Assembly (NCBI RefSeq): GCF_007096635.1
Contig: NZ_VKAA01000028.1
Coordinates: 1 to 60,900 of the forward strand
Source of the DNA: Mycolicibacterium sp. 018/SC-01/001
GTDB lineage: Bacteria; Actinomycetota; Actinomycetes; Mycobacteriales; Mycobacteriaceae
DNA: 60,900 nucleotides
Reading direction: 5' to 3'
The position numbers and the translations under genes were made by a program. Every line of letters starts with the position of its first letter. Within the stretch, counting starts at the first letter, position 1. Of this stretch, positions 9,801 through 17,909 are shown piece after piece. Below the pieces are notes generated by a model. That model had not been told where the DNA came from. It did no database searches and worked only from the letters and a program-made list of their open reading frames with translations.

Positions 9801-10058
9801 ATGCCGAATTCGTCGATCAAGAACGAGAAGATGTACGAGGATCTTCGGCGCGAGGGGAATTCGAAGGAGAAGTCGGCCCGCATCGCCAACGCCGCTGCGG
9901 CGCGCGGCGCATCAGCGGTCGGACGCAAGGGTGGCCGATCGGGCTCCTACGACGACTGGAAGGTCGACGAGCTCAAGAAGCGCGCCAAAGAGCTTGGTCT
10001 GAGCGGCTATTCGCGGCTCAGCAAGGACAAGCTGATCTCCAAGCTCCGCAATCACTGA
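9801..10058 (+). CDS. Small basic Rho_N/SAP-like protein
   Basis: An 85-residue, lysine-rich protein. The N-terminal half carries the segment KNEKMYEDLRREGNSKEKSARIANA found in small actinobacterial and proteobacterial proteins often annotated as DUF7218; the C-terminal half (about residues 52-84, DDWKVDELKKRAKELGL) resembles the helix-extended-helix Rho_N/SAP fold that binds nucleic acid. GAAGGAGG lies just before the ATG. It follows topoisomerase IB, consistent with a nucleic-acid role, but no function is proven. Confidence 0.75.
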   Translation: MPNSSIKNEKMYEDLRREGNSKEKSARIANAAAARGASAVGRKGGRSGSYDDWKVDELKKRAKELGLSGYSRLSKDKLISKLRNH

Positions 10059-10061
10059 CGG

Positions 10062-10949
10062 TCACGGCCGCGCCGTCGCCAGCAGGGCCTGAGCCAGCCG
10101 AGCGGCTGGCGCGGTCATGCGAGAGGCCGCGGGCGAGGCCAGATACACCGACCACATCGGCGGGTCGGCCACCTCGATGGTCCGAAGGTGAGTGAAACGC
10201 GCGGCCTCGCTCCGCGGCATGAACGCGGTGCCCAGGCCGTTGGCGACCAGATCTGCGACGGCGTGGAACCCCGCAGGCACTTCATAGCGTGTGGTGGCTA
10301 CGAGGCCGGCGGCATGGAAGGCATTGTCGACGAGACTGCGCAGACCGAATCCCGGCGGGAAGCCGACAAGGTCCTCGTCCGCCACATCCCCGACCGTCAC
10401 CTGTGAGTGGCCGGCGAGAAGATGGTCCTGCGGACAGACGAAGACCAGTGGATCTTCGAACAACAGCCGCATGTCGAGGGCCGTGGGGAAGCGGTCAGGC
10501 ACCGACACCAACGCCAGATCCAACGAGCCGTCGAGCAGCGACGCAATATAGGCCGACGCTCCGGTTTGACTGAGCCGCAGGCGAAGCCGAACGTGGGGAT
10601 GCTCGCGGCGAAAGTCTCCGAGAGCGCGGGCGACGTTCAGCGGGCCGAACGCGATCAACGATCCGAACTCGACGGTTCCCATCAACGCGCCTCGGAATTC
10701 GGAGACGGAGTCGAGTGCGAGGCGGCCCGCCCGCACCACGTCGAGCGCATGACTGCGGAACCGCTCTCCTGCCGGGGTCAGCGAGATCTGCTGGCGGGAG
10801 CGGTCGAACAGCTGAACCCCGAGTTCGCGTTCGAGCTTGCCCACCGACGTCGACAGCGCTGATTGCACGACGTGTGCGCGCTCGGCGGCACGGGTGAAGC
10901 TCATCTCGCCGGCGACGGCGAGGAAGTGCTCGAGCTGACGGAACTCCAC
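10062..10949 (-). CDS. LysR family transcriptional regulator
   Basis: A 295-residue LysR-type activator/repressor. The winged helix-turn-helix occupies residues 1-60 (MEFRQLEHFLAVAGEMSFTR, then AERAHVVQSALSTSVGKLE), followed by an effector-binding domain of two alpha/beta lobes. It is divergent from a three-gene unit (exported hydrolase, SDR, esterase), which it probably controls; a TTGATG-N5-CATCAA palindrome lies between. The inducer cannot be predicted. Confidence 0.9.
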   Translation of the reverse strand: MEFRQLEHFLAVAGEMSFTRAAERAHVVQSALSTSVGKLERELGVQLFDRSRQQISLTPAGERFRSHALDVVRAGRLALDSVSEFRGALMGTVEFGSLIAFGPLNVARALGDFRREHPHVRLRLRLSQTGASAYIASLLDGSLDLALVSVPDRFPTALDMRLLFEDPLVFVCPQDHLLAGHSQVTVGDVADEDLVGFPPGFGLRSLVDNAFHAAGLVATTRYEVPAGFHAVADLVANGLGTAFMPRSEAARFTHLRTIEVADPPMWSVYLASPAASRMTAPAARLAQALLATARP

Positions 10950-10970
10950 GCCACCATGCTATCTGCAGCA

Positions 10971-10987
10971 TTGATGACCGGCATCAA
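10971..10987. promoter_or_regulatory. LysR-type operator (T-N11-A palindrome)
   Basis: TTGATG (10971-10976), 5 bases, CATCAA (10982-10987): a perfect interrupted palindrome of the T-N11-A class. It lies 22 bases upstream of the LysR start and 46 upstream of the divergent hydrolase start. A further TTGATGG half-site occurs near 11002. Confidence 0.6.
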
Positions 10988-11032
10988 AAACAATCGTTGG
11001 CATTGATGGCTGGGCTCCGCTGTGATGAACCC

Positions 11033-12040
11033 ATGAACGTGAGCAGACGGCAGTTCGGCGCGGTGGTGACAGCCGCGGCAGGCGCGGCGGCGCTGGCAGC
11101 ATGCGCGCCGGACCGCGCGGCGGCCGCACCGCCCCCGGCGCCGGCGCACCCGCTCGGCCCCGTGCAGCAGATCGCGGCCGGCGATCTCGACGTCGGCTAC
11201 GTCGACGCCGGCCCGCGCGACGGTCAACCCGTCATCCTGCTGCACGGATGGCCCTACGACATCCACAGCTACGCCGACGTCACCGACATCCTGACCGGGC
11301 AGGGCTTCCGCGTCATCGTGCCGTTCCTGCGCGGCTTCGGGAGCACGCGCTTCCGCTCGCCACGTACTCTGCGCAACGGCCAGCAGGCCGCACTGGCGCA
11401 CGATGTGATCGCGTTGATGGACGCGCTCGGCTTCCGCGAGGCCATCCTCGGCGGTTACGACTGGGGCGGTCGCACGGCGAACGTCGTCGCCGCACTGTGG
11501 CCGGAGCGGTGCACGGGGCTGGTCGCCGTCAGCGGCTACATCATCGTCAACCGCGAGGCCAACCTGCAGCCGCTCGCGCCGCAGGCCGAGTACGGGTGGT
11601 GGTACCAGTACTACTTCGCCACGGAACGTGGCGAGCGCGGATACCGAAGCAACACAGCTGAATTCAACGAACTGATCTGGCGCAATGCCTCACCGCTGTG
11701 GCACTTCGCCGACACCACGTACGACCTGACGGCCGCGTCGTTCACCAACCCCGACCACACCGACGTCGTCATCCACAACTACCGGTGGCGCCTCAGCCTG
11801 GCCGAGGGGGAGGCGCGGTACGACAAGGACGAACGGCGCCTCGCAGCGCGGCCCGCCATCGACGTACCCACCATCACCATCGCTTCCGACTTCGACGGGC
11901 CCGCGAAAGACGGTGCCGCCTACCGCGCGCTCTACACCGGGCCGTATCACCACCGCGTCCTCGATGGCATCGGGCACAACGTGCCCCAGGAGGCGCCCCG
12001 CGACTTCGCGTCGGCAATCGCCGACGTGACCCGACAGTGA
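11033..12040 (+). CDS. Tat-exported epoxide-hydrolase-like lipoprotein
   Basis: A 335-residue alpha/beta hydrolase with a twin-arginine signal: SRRQFGA at residues 4-10, a hydrophobic alanine-rich stretch, then the lipobox AACA, so it should be folded in the cytoplasm, exported and lipid-anchored. The mature part has HGWPYDIHSY, the nucleophile elbow GYDWGG (aspartate) and a C-terminal GHNVPQ histidine region. An upstream in-frame ATG at 10997 would bury the signal; 11033 is chosen. It begins a unit with an SDR (8 bases downstream) and an esterase. The substrate is unknown. Confidence 0.8.
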   Translation: MNVSRRQFGAVVTAAAGAAALAACAPDRAAAAPPPAPAHPLGPVQQIAAGDLDVGYVDAGPRDGQPVILLHGWPYDIHSYADVTDILTGQGFRVIVPFLRGFGSTRFRSPRTLRNGQQAALAHDVIALMDALGFREAILGGYDWGGRTANVVAALWPERCTGLVAVSGYIIVNREANLQPLAPQAEYGWWYQYYFATERGERGYRSNTAEFNELIWRNASPLWHFADTTYDLTAASFTNPDHTDVVIHNYRWRLSLAEGEARYDKDERRLAARPAIDVPTITIASDFDGPAKDGAAYRALYTGPYHHRVLDGIGHNVPQEAPRDFASAIADVTRQ

Positions 12041-12048
12041 GGAAAGAC

Positions 12049-12810
12049 ATGACCACATCAGAACTCTTGGCCGGACGCACCGCCCTGGTCACGGGCTCGA
12101 CATCGGGCCTGGGCGCGGGTATCGCGACCGCGCTCGCCGCCGCCGGCGCGCACGTCGTGATCACCGGACGCACCCGCAGCCGCGGTGAGGAGGTCGTCGG
12201 GAACATCGAATCATCGGGCGGGAAAGCCGCTTTCGTCCAAGCCGACTTCGCCGAACCGCTGCGCGCCGCTGCAGAGGTCGCGTCTGAGGCCGCCGACGTC
12301 GTCGGTGGCCGGCTCGACATCCTCGTCAACAACGTTGCCACGCTGGTGTTTCCGAAACCCACAGCAGACGTGACCCCTGAGGAGATCAACGACGCGTTCG
12401 CCGTCAGCGTCACCGCCCCGTTCCTGCTCACGGGTCTCATTGCGCCGGTGATGGCCGAACGCGGCGAGGGCGCCATCGTCAACATCGGTTCCATCAGTGG
12501 GCTCTTCGGCGCGTCGGGCTCGGCGCTCTACGGAGCGACCAAGGCCAGCGTGCATCTGCTGACGAAGTCATGGGCGGCCGAATACGGGCCGTCCGGGGTG
12601 CGGGTCAACGCGGTCGCACCCGGACCGATCGCCACCGAACGCATGGTGGAGTTCGGTGAAGCCGTCAACCCCGTGCTGGCGCGGGTGCCGTCGAACCGCA
12701 TGAGCAGCATCGAGGAAGTCGCCGCCGCGGTGTTGTTCCTCGCCGGCCCTCAGGCTGCCAACATCCACGGCGCGATCCTCACGGTCGACGGCGGATTCGC
12801 GGCGGTCTGA
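12049..12810 (+). CDS. SDR family oxidoreductase
   Basis: A 253-residue classical short-chain dehydrogenase/reductase: TGSTSGLGAG near residue 15, NNVA near residue 93, catalytic serine in NIGSISG near residue 145, YGATK near residue 160, then the NAVAPGPI stretch and a C-terminal VDGGFAAV. TGR after the second beta strand suggests NADP preference. GAGGAAAG precedes the ATG. It is 8 bases after the exported hydrolase and 4 before the esterase, so the three are one operon. Confidence 0.85.
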   Translation: MTTSELLAGRTALVTGSTSGLGAGIATALAAAGAHVVITGRTRSRGEEVVGNIESSGGKAAFVQADFAEPLRAAAEVASEAADVVGGRLDILVNNVATLVFPKPTADVTPEEINDAFAVSVTAPFLLTGLIAPVMAERGEGAIVNIGSISGLFGASGSALYGATKASVHLLTKSWAAEYGPSGVRVNAVAPGPIATERMVEFGEAVNPVLARVPSNRMSSIEEVAAAVLFLAGPQAANIHGAILTVDGGFAAV

Positions 12811-12814
12811 CAGG

Positions 12815-13717
12815 GTGATCTCCGTGCACCATCTCATCACCGATCCGCTGGCGCGCCTGTTCGCGGCGACGGTCGACCCCGCACCGAAGCCGGCGGTGCG
12901 ATTCCCCCGCATCGTGGGCCGCACCACGGTGATCGACATTCCCACGCGACACGGCCCCGTCGGCGCCACCGTCTACCGGCCCGACCCGCGCGTGCACCGC
13001 CCAGCGGTGTACGTGAACATCCACGGCGGCGGCTTCGTCGTGGGGCATCGCGAGCAGGACGATCCGTGGTGCAGATATCTAGCCGACGCCGCGGGGGTAG
13101 TAGTCGTGAACACCGACTATCTGCTGGCTCCTCGACACCGCTTTCCTGTTGCGGCAGAACAGATCTACGATGTGGTCCGGTGGGCCACCGATGATGCGCG
13201 AGACTGGGACGGCACACGATTGGCGGTCGGCGGGCAGAGCGCAGGCGGCAATCTCGCCGCTGCAGCGGCCCGTCAGGCTCTGGACCATCGCGGTCCGCGG
13301 ATCGGACTGCAGGTTCTGCACTACCCACCGCTGGATCTGGTCACCGAAGTCAGGGACAAGCCGTCGCCCCTCGGTGGGCGGGCGGTCATGAAACCGTGGA
13401 TGGGGCAGGTGTTCGACAACGCCTACGTACCGGACCGACGCCGTCGTCGTGACCCGCTGGTCTCGCCCGCCTGGGGGGCGAACGCCGACGACATCATCGG
13501 CATCGCACCTGCGGTCGTGGTCACCGCCGAGTACGACCGCCTGCGCGACGAAGCGCGTCGGTATGCGGACAGGCTGGGCGCAGCGGGCTCGCTCGTCGAC
13601 TACATCGAGGTGCCCGGGGCGGACCACGGCTACAACATCATGAGCGACGCGGGGTCCGTCACGGAACGCGTCTACGCGCAGATCGCGGAGCACGTCGCGC
13701 GCGTCGCATCGCCTTAG
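12815..13717 (+). CDS. Alpha/beta hydrolase fold-3 esterase (HSL family)
   Basis: A 300-residue carboxylesterase of the hormone-sensitive-lipase type. HGGGFVVG near residue 69 is the oxyanion-hole motif; GQSAGG near residue 140 contains the nucleophile serine; EYDRLRDEA carries the acid and DHGYN the histidine. It is cytoplasmic, with no signal peptide. The GTG at 12815 is used; a GTG at 12824 is an alternative. It is the last gene of the LysR-linked unit and its end overlaps the antisense acidic gene by four bases. Confidence 0.85.
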   Translation: MISVHHLITDPLARLFAATVDPAPKPAVRFPRIVGRTTVIDIPTRHGPVGATVYRPDPRVHRPAVYVNIHGGGFVVGHREQDDPWCRYLADAAGVVVVNTDYLLAPRHRFPVAAEQIYDVVRWATDDARDWDGTRLAVGGQSAGGNLAAAAARQALDHRGPRIGLQVLHYPPLDLVTEVRDKPSPLGGRAVMKPWMGQVFDNAYVPDRRRRRDPLVSPAWGANADDIIGIAPAVVVTAEYDRLRDEARRYADRLGAAGSLVDYIEVPGADHGYNIMSDAGSVTERVYAQIAEHVARVASP

Positions 13718-13896
13718 TCCTGCTGGGCCCGCGCCTCGGCTCCGGACTCCTGGGTGTCGATGTCGTCGTCGGACCCGGCGCGCCCGACGTACGGGCCCTC
13801 AGCCTGATCGTCGTCATCCTCACTGGCCCGCGAACCGGCGACCTTGGGATCGGGCTCGACGTCGGATTCGGCCTTCTCGGACTCCGGATTGCTCAT
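13714..13896 (-). CDS. Small acidic protein, unknown
   Basis: A 60-residue, very acidic, low-complexity protein with runs such as EDDDDQAEG and SDDDIDTQESG and no hydrophobic segment; probably disordered. The frame is open further up, but AGGAGGA sits 5 bases before the ATG at 13896, which fixes the start. A SigF-like promoter lies about 30 bases upstream. I do not recognise a family. The strong ribosome site and promoter argue that it is a real gene. Confidence 0.65.
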   Translation of the reverse strand: MSNPESEKAESDVEPDPKVAGSRASEDDDDQAEGPYVGRAGSDDDIDTQESGAEARAQQD

Positions 13897-13924
13897 CTGT
13901 TCCTCCTGATCGGTTCGAGCAGAC

Positions 13925-13950
13925 ATGCCCAGACCGCGGGACGACAAACC
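13925..13950 (-). promoter_or_regulatory. Candidate SigF promoter of the acidic protein gene
   Basis: On the minus strand GGTTT (13946-13950), 15 bases, GGGCAT (13925-13930). The -35 is a perfect match and the -10 has one mismatch to GGGTAT. Confidence 0.45.
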
Positions 13951-14056
13951 GACATGTTTGGAAGGGCGCGGAGTGGAAATCACGAAGGTCACGTGTGACT
14001 TCGACGCAGGAAGCCGCAGGAAAACGATGACTGAGTTGTGACCGGTCCTCGCGCGT

Positions 14057-14082
14057 CGTTTGTCGGGTGCAACCACGGGTAA
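14057..14082 (+). promoter_or_regulatory. Candidate SigF promoter of the UsfY-like gene
   Basis: CGTTT (14057-14061), a 15-base spacer, then GGGTAA (14077-14082), about 70 bases before the ATG at 14152. In mycobacteria usfY belongs to the SigF locus, which supports the reading. Confidence 0.55.
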
Positions 14083-14151
14083 CGCTCCTGCATGGCCGAA
14101 AGCAGCACCGCGCAGCGCGCGGACCGCCTGCTCGCCCTGAAAGGAGTGACC

Positions 14152-14463
14152 ATGCCGAACACATCGAGAGATCCCGTCGACCATTCCCGCACCTACCGTC
14201 AGTACGCCGGCGAAACGATGAAGGCCGGCAAGAACGCAGTGGGCCTGATCGGTGTCGCTCTCGGTGTGCTGTCACTCGTGATCGCACTGTTCTCCTTCGC
14301 GAACGGGTCGCGCACAGCCGGAATAGTCGGAGTGATTATGGCCGTGGTGCTGGCCGGTGCCGGGTTCGCGTGGATCAGGTACCGCCATCAGAAGGTCGTC
14401 GCCAAAACCGAAGAGTGGTACCGGGATCATCCCGAGGTGCCCTACGAGCCGCCGACGGCCTGA
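14152..14463 (+). CDS. UsfY-like membrane protein
   Basis: A 103-residue protein. The N-terminal DPVDHSRTYRQYAGETMK resembles the DPVDH-RT-R--AGE signature I recall for UsfY, and two hydrophobic helices follow (about residues 30-50 and 55-75), then a charged tail ending WYRDHPEVP. The frame opens at 14092, but AAAGGAG lies 6 bases before the ATG at 14152, which decides the start. UsfY is encoded upstream of the sigF operon in mycobacteria and has no known activity. Here it stands apart from sigF, behind a SigF-like promoter. Confidence 0.6.
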   Translation: MPNTSRDPVDHSRTYRQYAGETMKAGKNAVGLIGVALGVLSLVIALFSFANGSRTAGIVGVIMAVVLAGAGFAWIRYRHQKVVAKTEEWYRDHPEVPYEPPTA

Positions 14464-14466
14464 GGG

Positions 14467-15207
14467 TCAGCGGCCGGCGGTGAAGCGCTGCAGGAACTTC
14501 CGGGTGCGTTCTTCCCGCGGGGTGTCCAACACGGCTGCTGCCGTTCCTTTTTCGACGATCTGACCGCCGTCGAGGAAGCACACGGTGTCGGCGACGTCGC
14601 GGGCGAAGGCCATCTCGTGGGTGGCCATCACGATCGTCGCTCCGGCTGCCGCGAGTTCACCGACGAGGGTGAGCACTTCGCCGACCAGCTCGGGGTCCAG
14701 GGCGCTGGTGATCTCGTCGAGCAGCAGCAGCTTGGGTTCGTAGGCCAGCGCCCTGGCGATGGCGACGCGCTGCTGTTGCCCGCCGGACAGCTTGTCGGGG
14801 TAGGACTGTGCGTGCGTCTCCATGCCCACCCGGGCCAACAGTTCCCGGGCGCGAGCTTCGGCGTCGCGGCGCGTCTGACCGTGCACCACGCGCGGAGCCA
14901 GAGCGACATTGCCGAGCGCTGTCATGTGCGGGAACAGGTTGAACGACTGGAACACCATGCCGACGGCCTGGCGTGCTTCTTCGGCGTCGATACGCGGATC
15001 GCTGATATCGCGCCCGGCCAACAGTATTCGGCCGTCGTCGATCTCCTCGAGCAGGTCGATGCACCGGAGCAGTGTCGACTTGCCCGACCCGGAGGCGCCG
15101 ATCAGCACCACCACCTCGTGCTCGGCGACGTCCAGATCGACACCGGCCAGCACGCTGCGATCGTGGTACGCCTTGACCAACCCCTGGACTTGCAGCAGCG
15201 GCGTCAC
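14467..15207 (-). CDS. Polar amino acid ABC transporter ATPase
   Basis: A 246-residue ABC ATPase of the GlnQ type: Walker A GASGSGKST near residue 37, Q-loop VFQSFNLF, signature LSGGQQQR, Walker B LLLLDE and switch histidine THEM. It energises uptake with the permease and binding protein encoded immediately upstream on this strand; its GTG start overlaps the permease stop (GTGA at 15204-15207). A much longer frame open to 16119 is antisense read-through. The convergent UsfY-like gene ends 3 bases away. Confidence 0.9.
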   Translation of the reverse strand: MTPLLQVQGLVKAYHDRSVLAGVDLDVAEHEVVVLIGASGSGKSTLLRCIDLLEEIDDGRILLAGRDISDPRIDAEEARQAVGMVFQSFNLFPHMTALGNVALAPRVVHGQTRRDAEARARELLARVGMETHAQSYPDKLSGGQQQRVAIARALAYEPKLLLLDEITSALDPELVGEVLTLVGELAAAGATIVMATHEMAFARDVADTVCFLDGGQIVEKGTAAAVLDTPREERTRKFLQRFTAGR

Positions 15208-16031
15208 AGCGCGCCCTGCCGTGTCGCGGAGCGGCGGGCGACCCAGTCGGCCAATCGGGCCGACGGAACGGCGAGCGCGACGAACAGCAGACCGGCCACG
15301 ACGTACGGGGTGAAGTTGTAGGTCGTGGCGGACTGGATCTGCGCGGCCCGTACGGCGTCCACGGCACCGAGGACGGAGATCAGCCCGCAGTCTTTCTGCA
15401 GCGCGACGAAATCGTTGAGCAGCGCGGGTGTGACGCGGCGCGTGGCTTGGGGGAGCACCACCAGTCGCATGGTCTGGCGGTAGGTCAGGCCCAGTGAGCG
15501 GGCGGCGGCGAACTGCGACGGGTGCACCGATTCGATTCCGGCGCGCAGGACTTCGGCGACGTAGGCCGAGTAGACCAGCACCAGTGCAAGTCCGCCCAGG
15601 ATCACGGGGCTGGTGGGCAGCCCGGTGAGGCGCAGGCCGGGCAGACCGAAGCCGACGAGGTACAGGCAGATGAGCAGCGGCAGTCCCCGGAACAGGTCGA
15701 CGTAGCCGGTGGCCAAGGCGCGCAACGGAAACCACACCGGCCCGCGCAGGGTGCGCAGCGCGGCCAGGGTGAGGCCGACGACGAGCACGAGGATCTGGCA
15801 GACGATGAGGACGCGGATGTTGAGCCACAGCCCCGACAGCAGGGCGGGCAGGCTGTCCCACCCGATGCGCAGGTTGAAGAACGAATCGCGCACTCGCGGC
15901 CAGCCGGGCGACGAGGTGACGGCGAACAGCAGCACCGCGGCGAACACCACCGTCGACAGCAGCGCCACCAGCGTCGAGCGGCGCGCCCGCGCCTGCCGGT
16001 AGGCGACGCGGTCGATGCCGACGGTCGTCAC
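15204..16031 (-). CDS. Polar amino acid ABC transporter permease
   Basis: A 275-residue inner-membrane permease of the His/Glu/Gln family, with an N-terminal extra helix (about 20-40), then the family core starting LLSGLWLNIRVL and the EAA loop (AARSLGLTYRQTMRLVVLPQ) that docks the ATPase. The GTG at 16031 overlaps the binding-protein stop by four bases and is preferred to the longer start at 16067. It is the middle gene of a coupled three-gene operon. Confidence 0.88.
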   Translation of the reverse strand: MTTVGIDRVAYRQARARRSTLVALLSTVVFAAVLLFAVTSSPGWPRVRDSFFNLRIGWDSLPALLSGLWLNIRVLIVCQILVLVVGLTLAALRTLRGPVWFPLRALATGYVDLFRGLPLLICLYLVGFGLPGLRLTGLPTSPVILGGLALVLVYSAYVAEVLRAGIESVHPSQFAAARSLGLTYRQTMRLVVLPQATRRVTPALLNDFVALQKDCGLISVLGAVDAVRAAQIQSATTYNFTPYVVAGLLFVALAVPSARLADWVARRSATRQGAL

Positions 16032-16897
16032 GACAGGACCGGAGCGTTCCCCGCCTGGGCCAGCCACGTCTTCTGCAGCTCGGCGAGTTCGCCGCGGTCA
16101 CGGAGCTGGTCGACGGCACGGGAGACGCACGCGGTCAGTGGGCTGCCCTTGTCGAGGACGATGCCGAACTGTTCGGGCTTGTCCGTGCCGGCTGGGAGCT
16201 GGCCGACGATCTTGCCGTCGGTGAGTTCGGACTGGATCTGGAAGGCGGTCGGCAGGTCGACGACGAGACCGTCGATCTGCCCGTTGGCGAGAGCGGCCTT
16301 GGCGTCGTCGTTGTTGTTGAACACCGCGACGCCGGGGTCGATCTTCTGGGCGGCCGTGTAGCTGGTGGAGCCCACCTGCGCGCCGAGCTTGAGGCCTTTG
16401 AGGCCGTCGACGGTGGTCACGTTGGCAGCGGGAGAGGACTTCAGCGCGACGACGGTCTGGGTGACGTCGTAGTACGGGGAGGAGAAGTCGACGGCCGCCT
16501 TGCGTTCGTCGGTGATGGAGAACTCGTTGAGGTCGGCGTCGAACTGCTTGGGTCCGGGGGCGATCGCGGCGTTGAAGGGGACGCGGACCCAGGTGACGTT
16601 CTCCTTCGCGTAACCGAGTTCTTCGGCGACGGCGTAGGCGACGGCCGACTCGAAGCCCTTGCCGTTGGCGGGGTCGTCGCTGTCGAACCAGGGGGCGTAG
16701 GCGGGCTGGTCGGTGGCGACGGTGAAGGTGCCTGGCTTGAGGGTCTTGAGGTTGTCCTTGGTACAGGTGTCGGCGCTCGCGGAGGCCGTCGACGAGGCGG
16801 CCGGCTGCTCGTCGGCCGGAGCGCAGGCGGTCATGGCCGCGGGGACGAGGGCGAGCGCGCAGAGGACACCAGTGAGGCGATGCATGCGGCGCATCAT
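16028..16897 (-). CDS. Amino acid ABC transporter binding lipoprotein
   Basis: A 289-residue periplasmic-type solute-binding protein (SBP_bac_3). The signal peptide ends in a lipobox (MTACA), so it is a lipoprotein. The mature part has FTVATDQPAYAPWF, a FESAVAYAVAEELGY segment and DLNEFSITDERKAAVDFS, the expected ligand-contact strands. Ligand identity is unknown; neighbours say polar amino acid. It is the first gene of the operon and its stop overlaps the permease start. Confidence 0.88.
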   Translation of the reverse strand: MMRRMHRLTGVLCALALVPAAMTACAPADEQPAASSTASASADTCTKDNLKTLKPGTFTVATDQPAYAPWFDSDDPANGKGFESAVAYAVAEELGYAKENVTWVRVPFNAAIAPGPKQFDADLNEFSITDERKAAVDFSSPYYDVTQTVVALKSSPAANVTTVDGLKGLKLGAQVGSTSYTAAQKIDPGVAVFNNNDDAKAALANGQIDGLVVDLPTAFQIQSELTDGKIVGQLPAGTDKPEQFGIVLDKGSPLTACVSRAVDQLRDRGELAELQKTWLAQAGNAPVLS

Positions 16898-16954
16898 CGC
16901 GCATCTGGTCGGCTCACGCCACGGATCGGCTCCAGTTGATCTCTGACGTCGAGA

Positions 16955-17890
16955 TCACCCGTGCCGGCGTCGATACTCCGCAGCCGCCCCCCGATGCAGG
17001 GCAACTGTGCCGGTCTGGATCAGCGATTGCGCGTCGAGGAACTGACTTCCGATCGCCTGGGCCGGGACGAGCGACGAGGGATCGTCGAGGAGCACGTCGA
17101 CCATCCCCGCGACCAGCGGGTCGGCGACGCCGCGGCGTGCGAGCAGCAGGTTGGCCACTCCGACGGTGGTGACGGCGGGGTGGGAGCCGTACACATTCGC
17201 CGGGACCGAGACCGGTTCGTAGATGGTGCCGTATCGCTGCCGCAGCGTCGCGACCACGGGCCCCAGATCGAGCAGCCGGAATTCGGCCGCCACGTCGGCG
17301 AAGGCGGGGGTGGGCAGGCCGCCCGCCCACATCGCCGCGTCCACCTCGCCGGCAGCGAGTTGTGCTGCGGCACTTCGCATCGGCTGTTCGACCCGGCGCA
17401 CCTGCCCGGAGATCCCGACGGTGTCGAGCACACGGCCCGACAGGGTGGTGGCCCCGGAGCCCGGTGCTCCGATGTTGACGACCCGGCCGGCCAGCTGCTC
17501 TGGCGTCCGCACCGGAGAGTCGTTGCGCACCGCCACCTGGAAGTAGTTCTCATAGACACGGCCGATGGCGGTCAGGTCGTCCGCGGCCGCGAGGTCTTGC
17601 GCGATGTCGCCGAGGCTCATCGCCAGCTCGGCGCGGCCGGACTGCAGCATCTGCAGGTTCTCGACGGAGCCGCCGGTCTGGATCGGCTCGAGGCTGGCGA
17701 TCTTCGAGCGGTCCGCCGCGGCGGCGAGCAGACCCGAGAACTCCCAGAAGAACCCGCCCGGTTCACCGGCGGCCAGCCGCGCGCGAGGCCCGTCCGTGGT
17801 CCGGCAGGAGGCAGCCGCCAGAACCATCGGAAGCAGCGCGATGCCCCGCATGACGGACCTGCGATCCGTCAGCGGGGACATCGGCGTCAT
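16955..17890 (-). CDS. TAXI family solute-binding lipoprotein
   Basis: A 311-residue TAXI-type substrate-binding protein (TRAP-associated immunogenic family). A signal with RRSVMRG and lipobox AAASC leads into GGFFWEFSG, a segment QTGGSVENLQMLQSGRAELA and the GRVVNIGAPGSGA loop typical of TAXI proteins. No TRAP membrane subunits are encoded nearby; the next genes are an MHS permease and a two-component system, so it may act as a sensor input or with a distant permease. Its start at 17890 is 19 bases from the MHS stop. Confidence 0.8.
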   Translation of the reverse strand: MTPMSPLTDRRSVMRGIALLPMVLAAASCRTTDGPRARLAAGEPGGFFWEFSGLLAAAADRSKIASLEPIQTGGSVENLQMLQSGRAELAMSLGDIAQDLAAADDLTAIGRVYENYFQVAVRNDSPVRTPEQLAGRVVNIGAPGSGATTLSGRVLDTVGISGQVRRVEQPMRSAAAQLAAGEVDAAMWAGGLPTPAFADVAAEFRLLDLGPVVATLRQRYGTIYEPVSVPANVYGSHPAVTTVGVANLLLARRGVADPLVAGMVDVLLDDPSSLVPAQAIGSQFLDAQSLIQTGTVALHRGAAAEYRRRHG

Positions 17891-17909
17891 AACGGCCCAG
17901 AGTAGAGAC

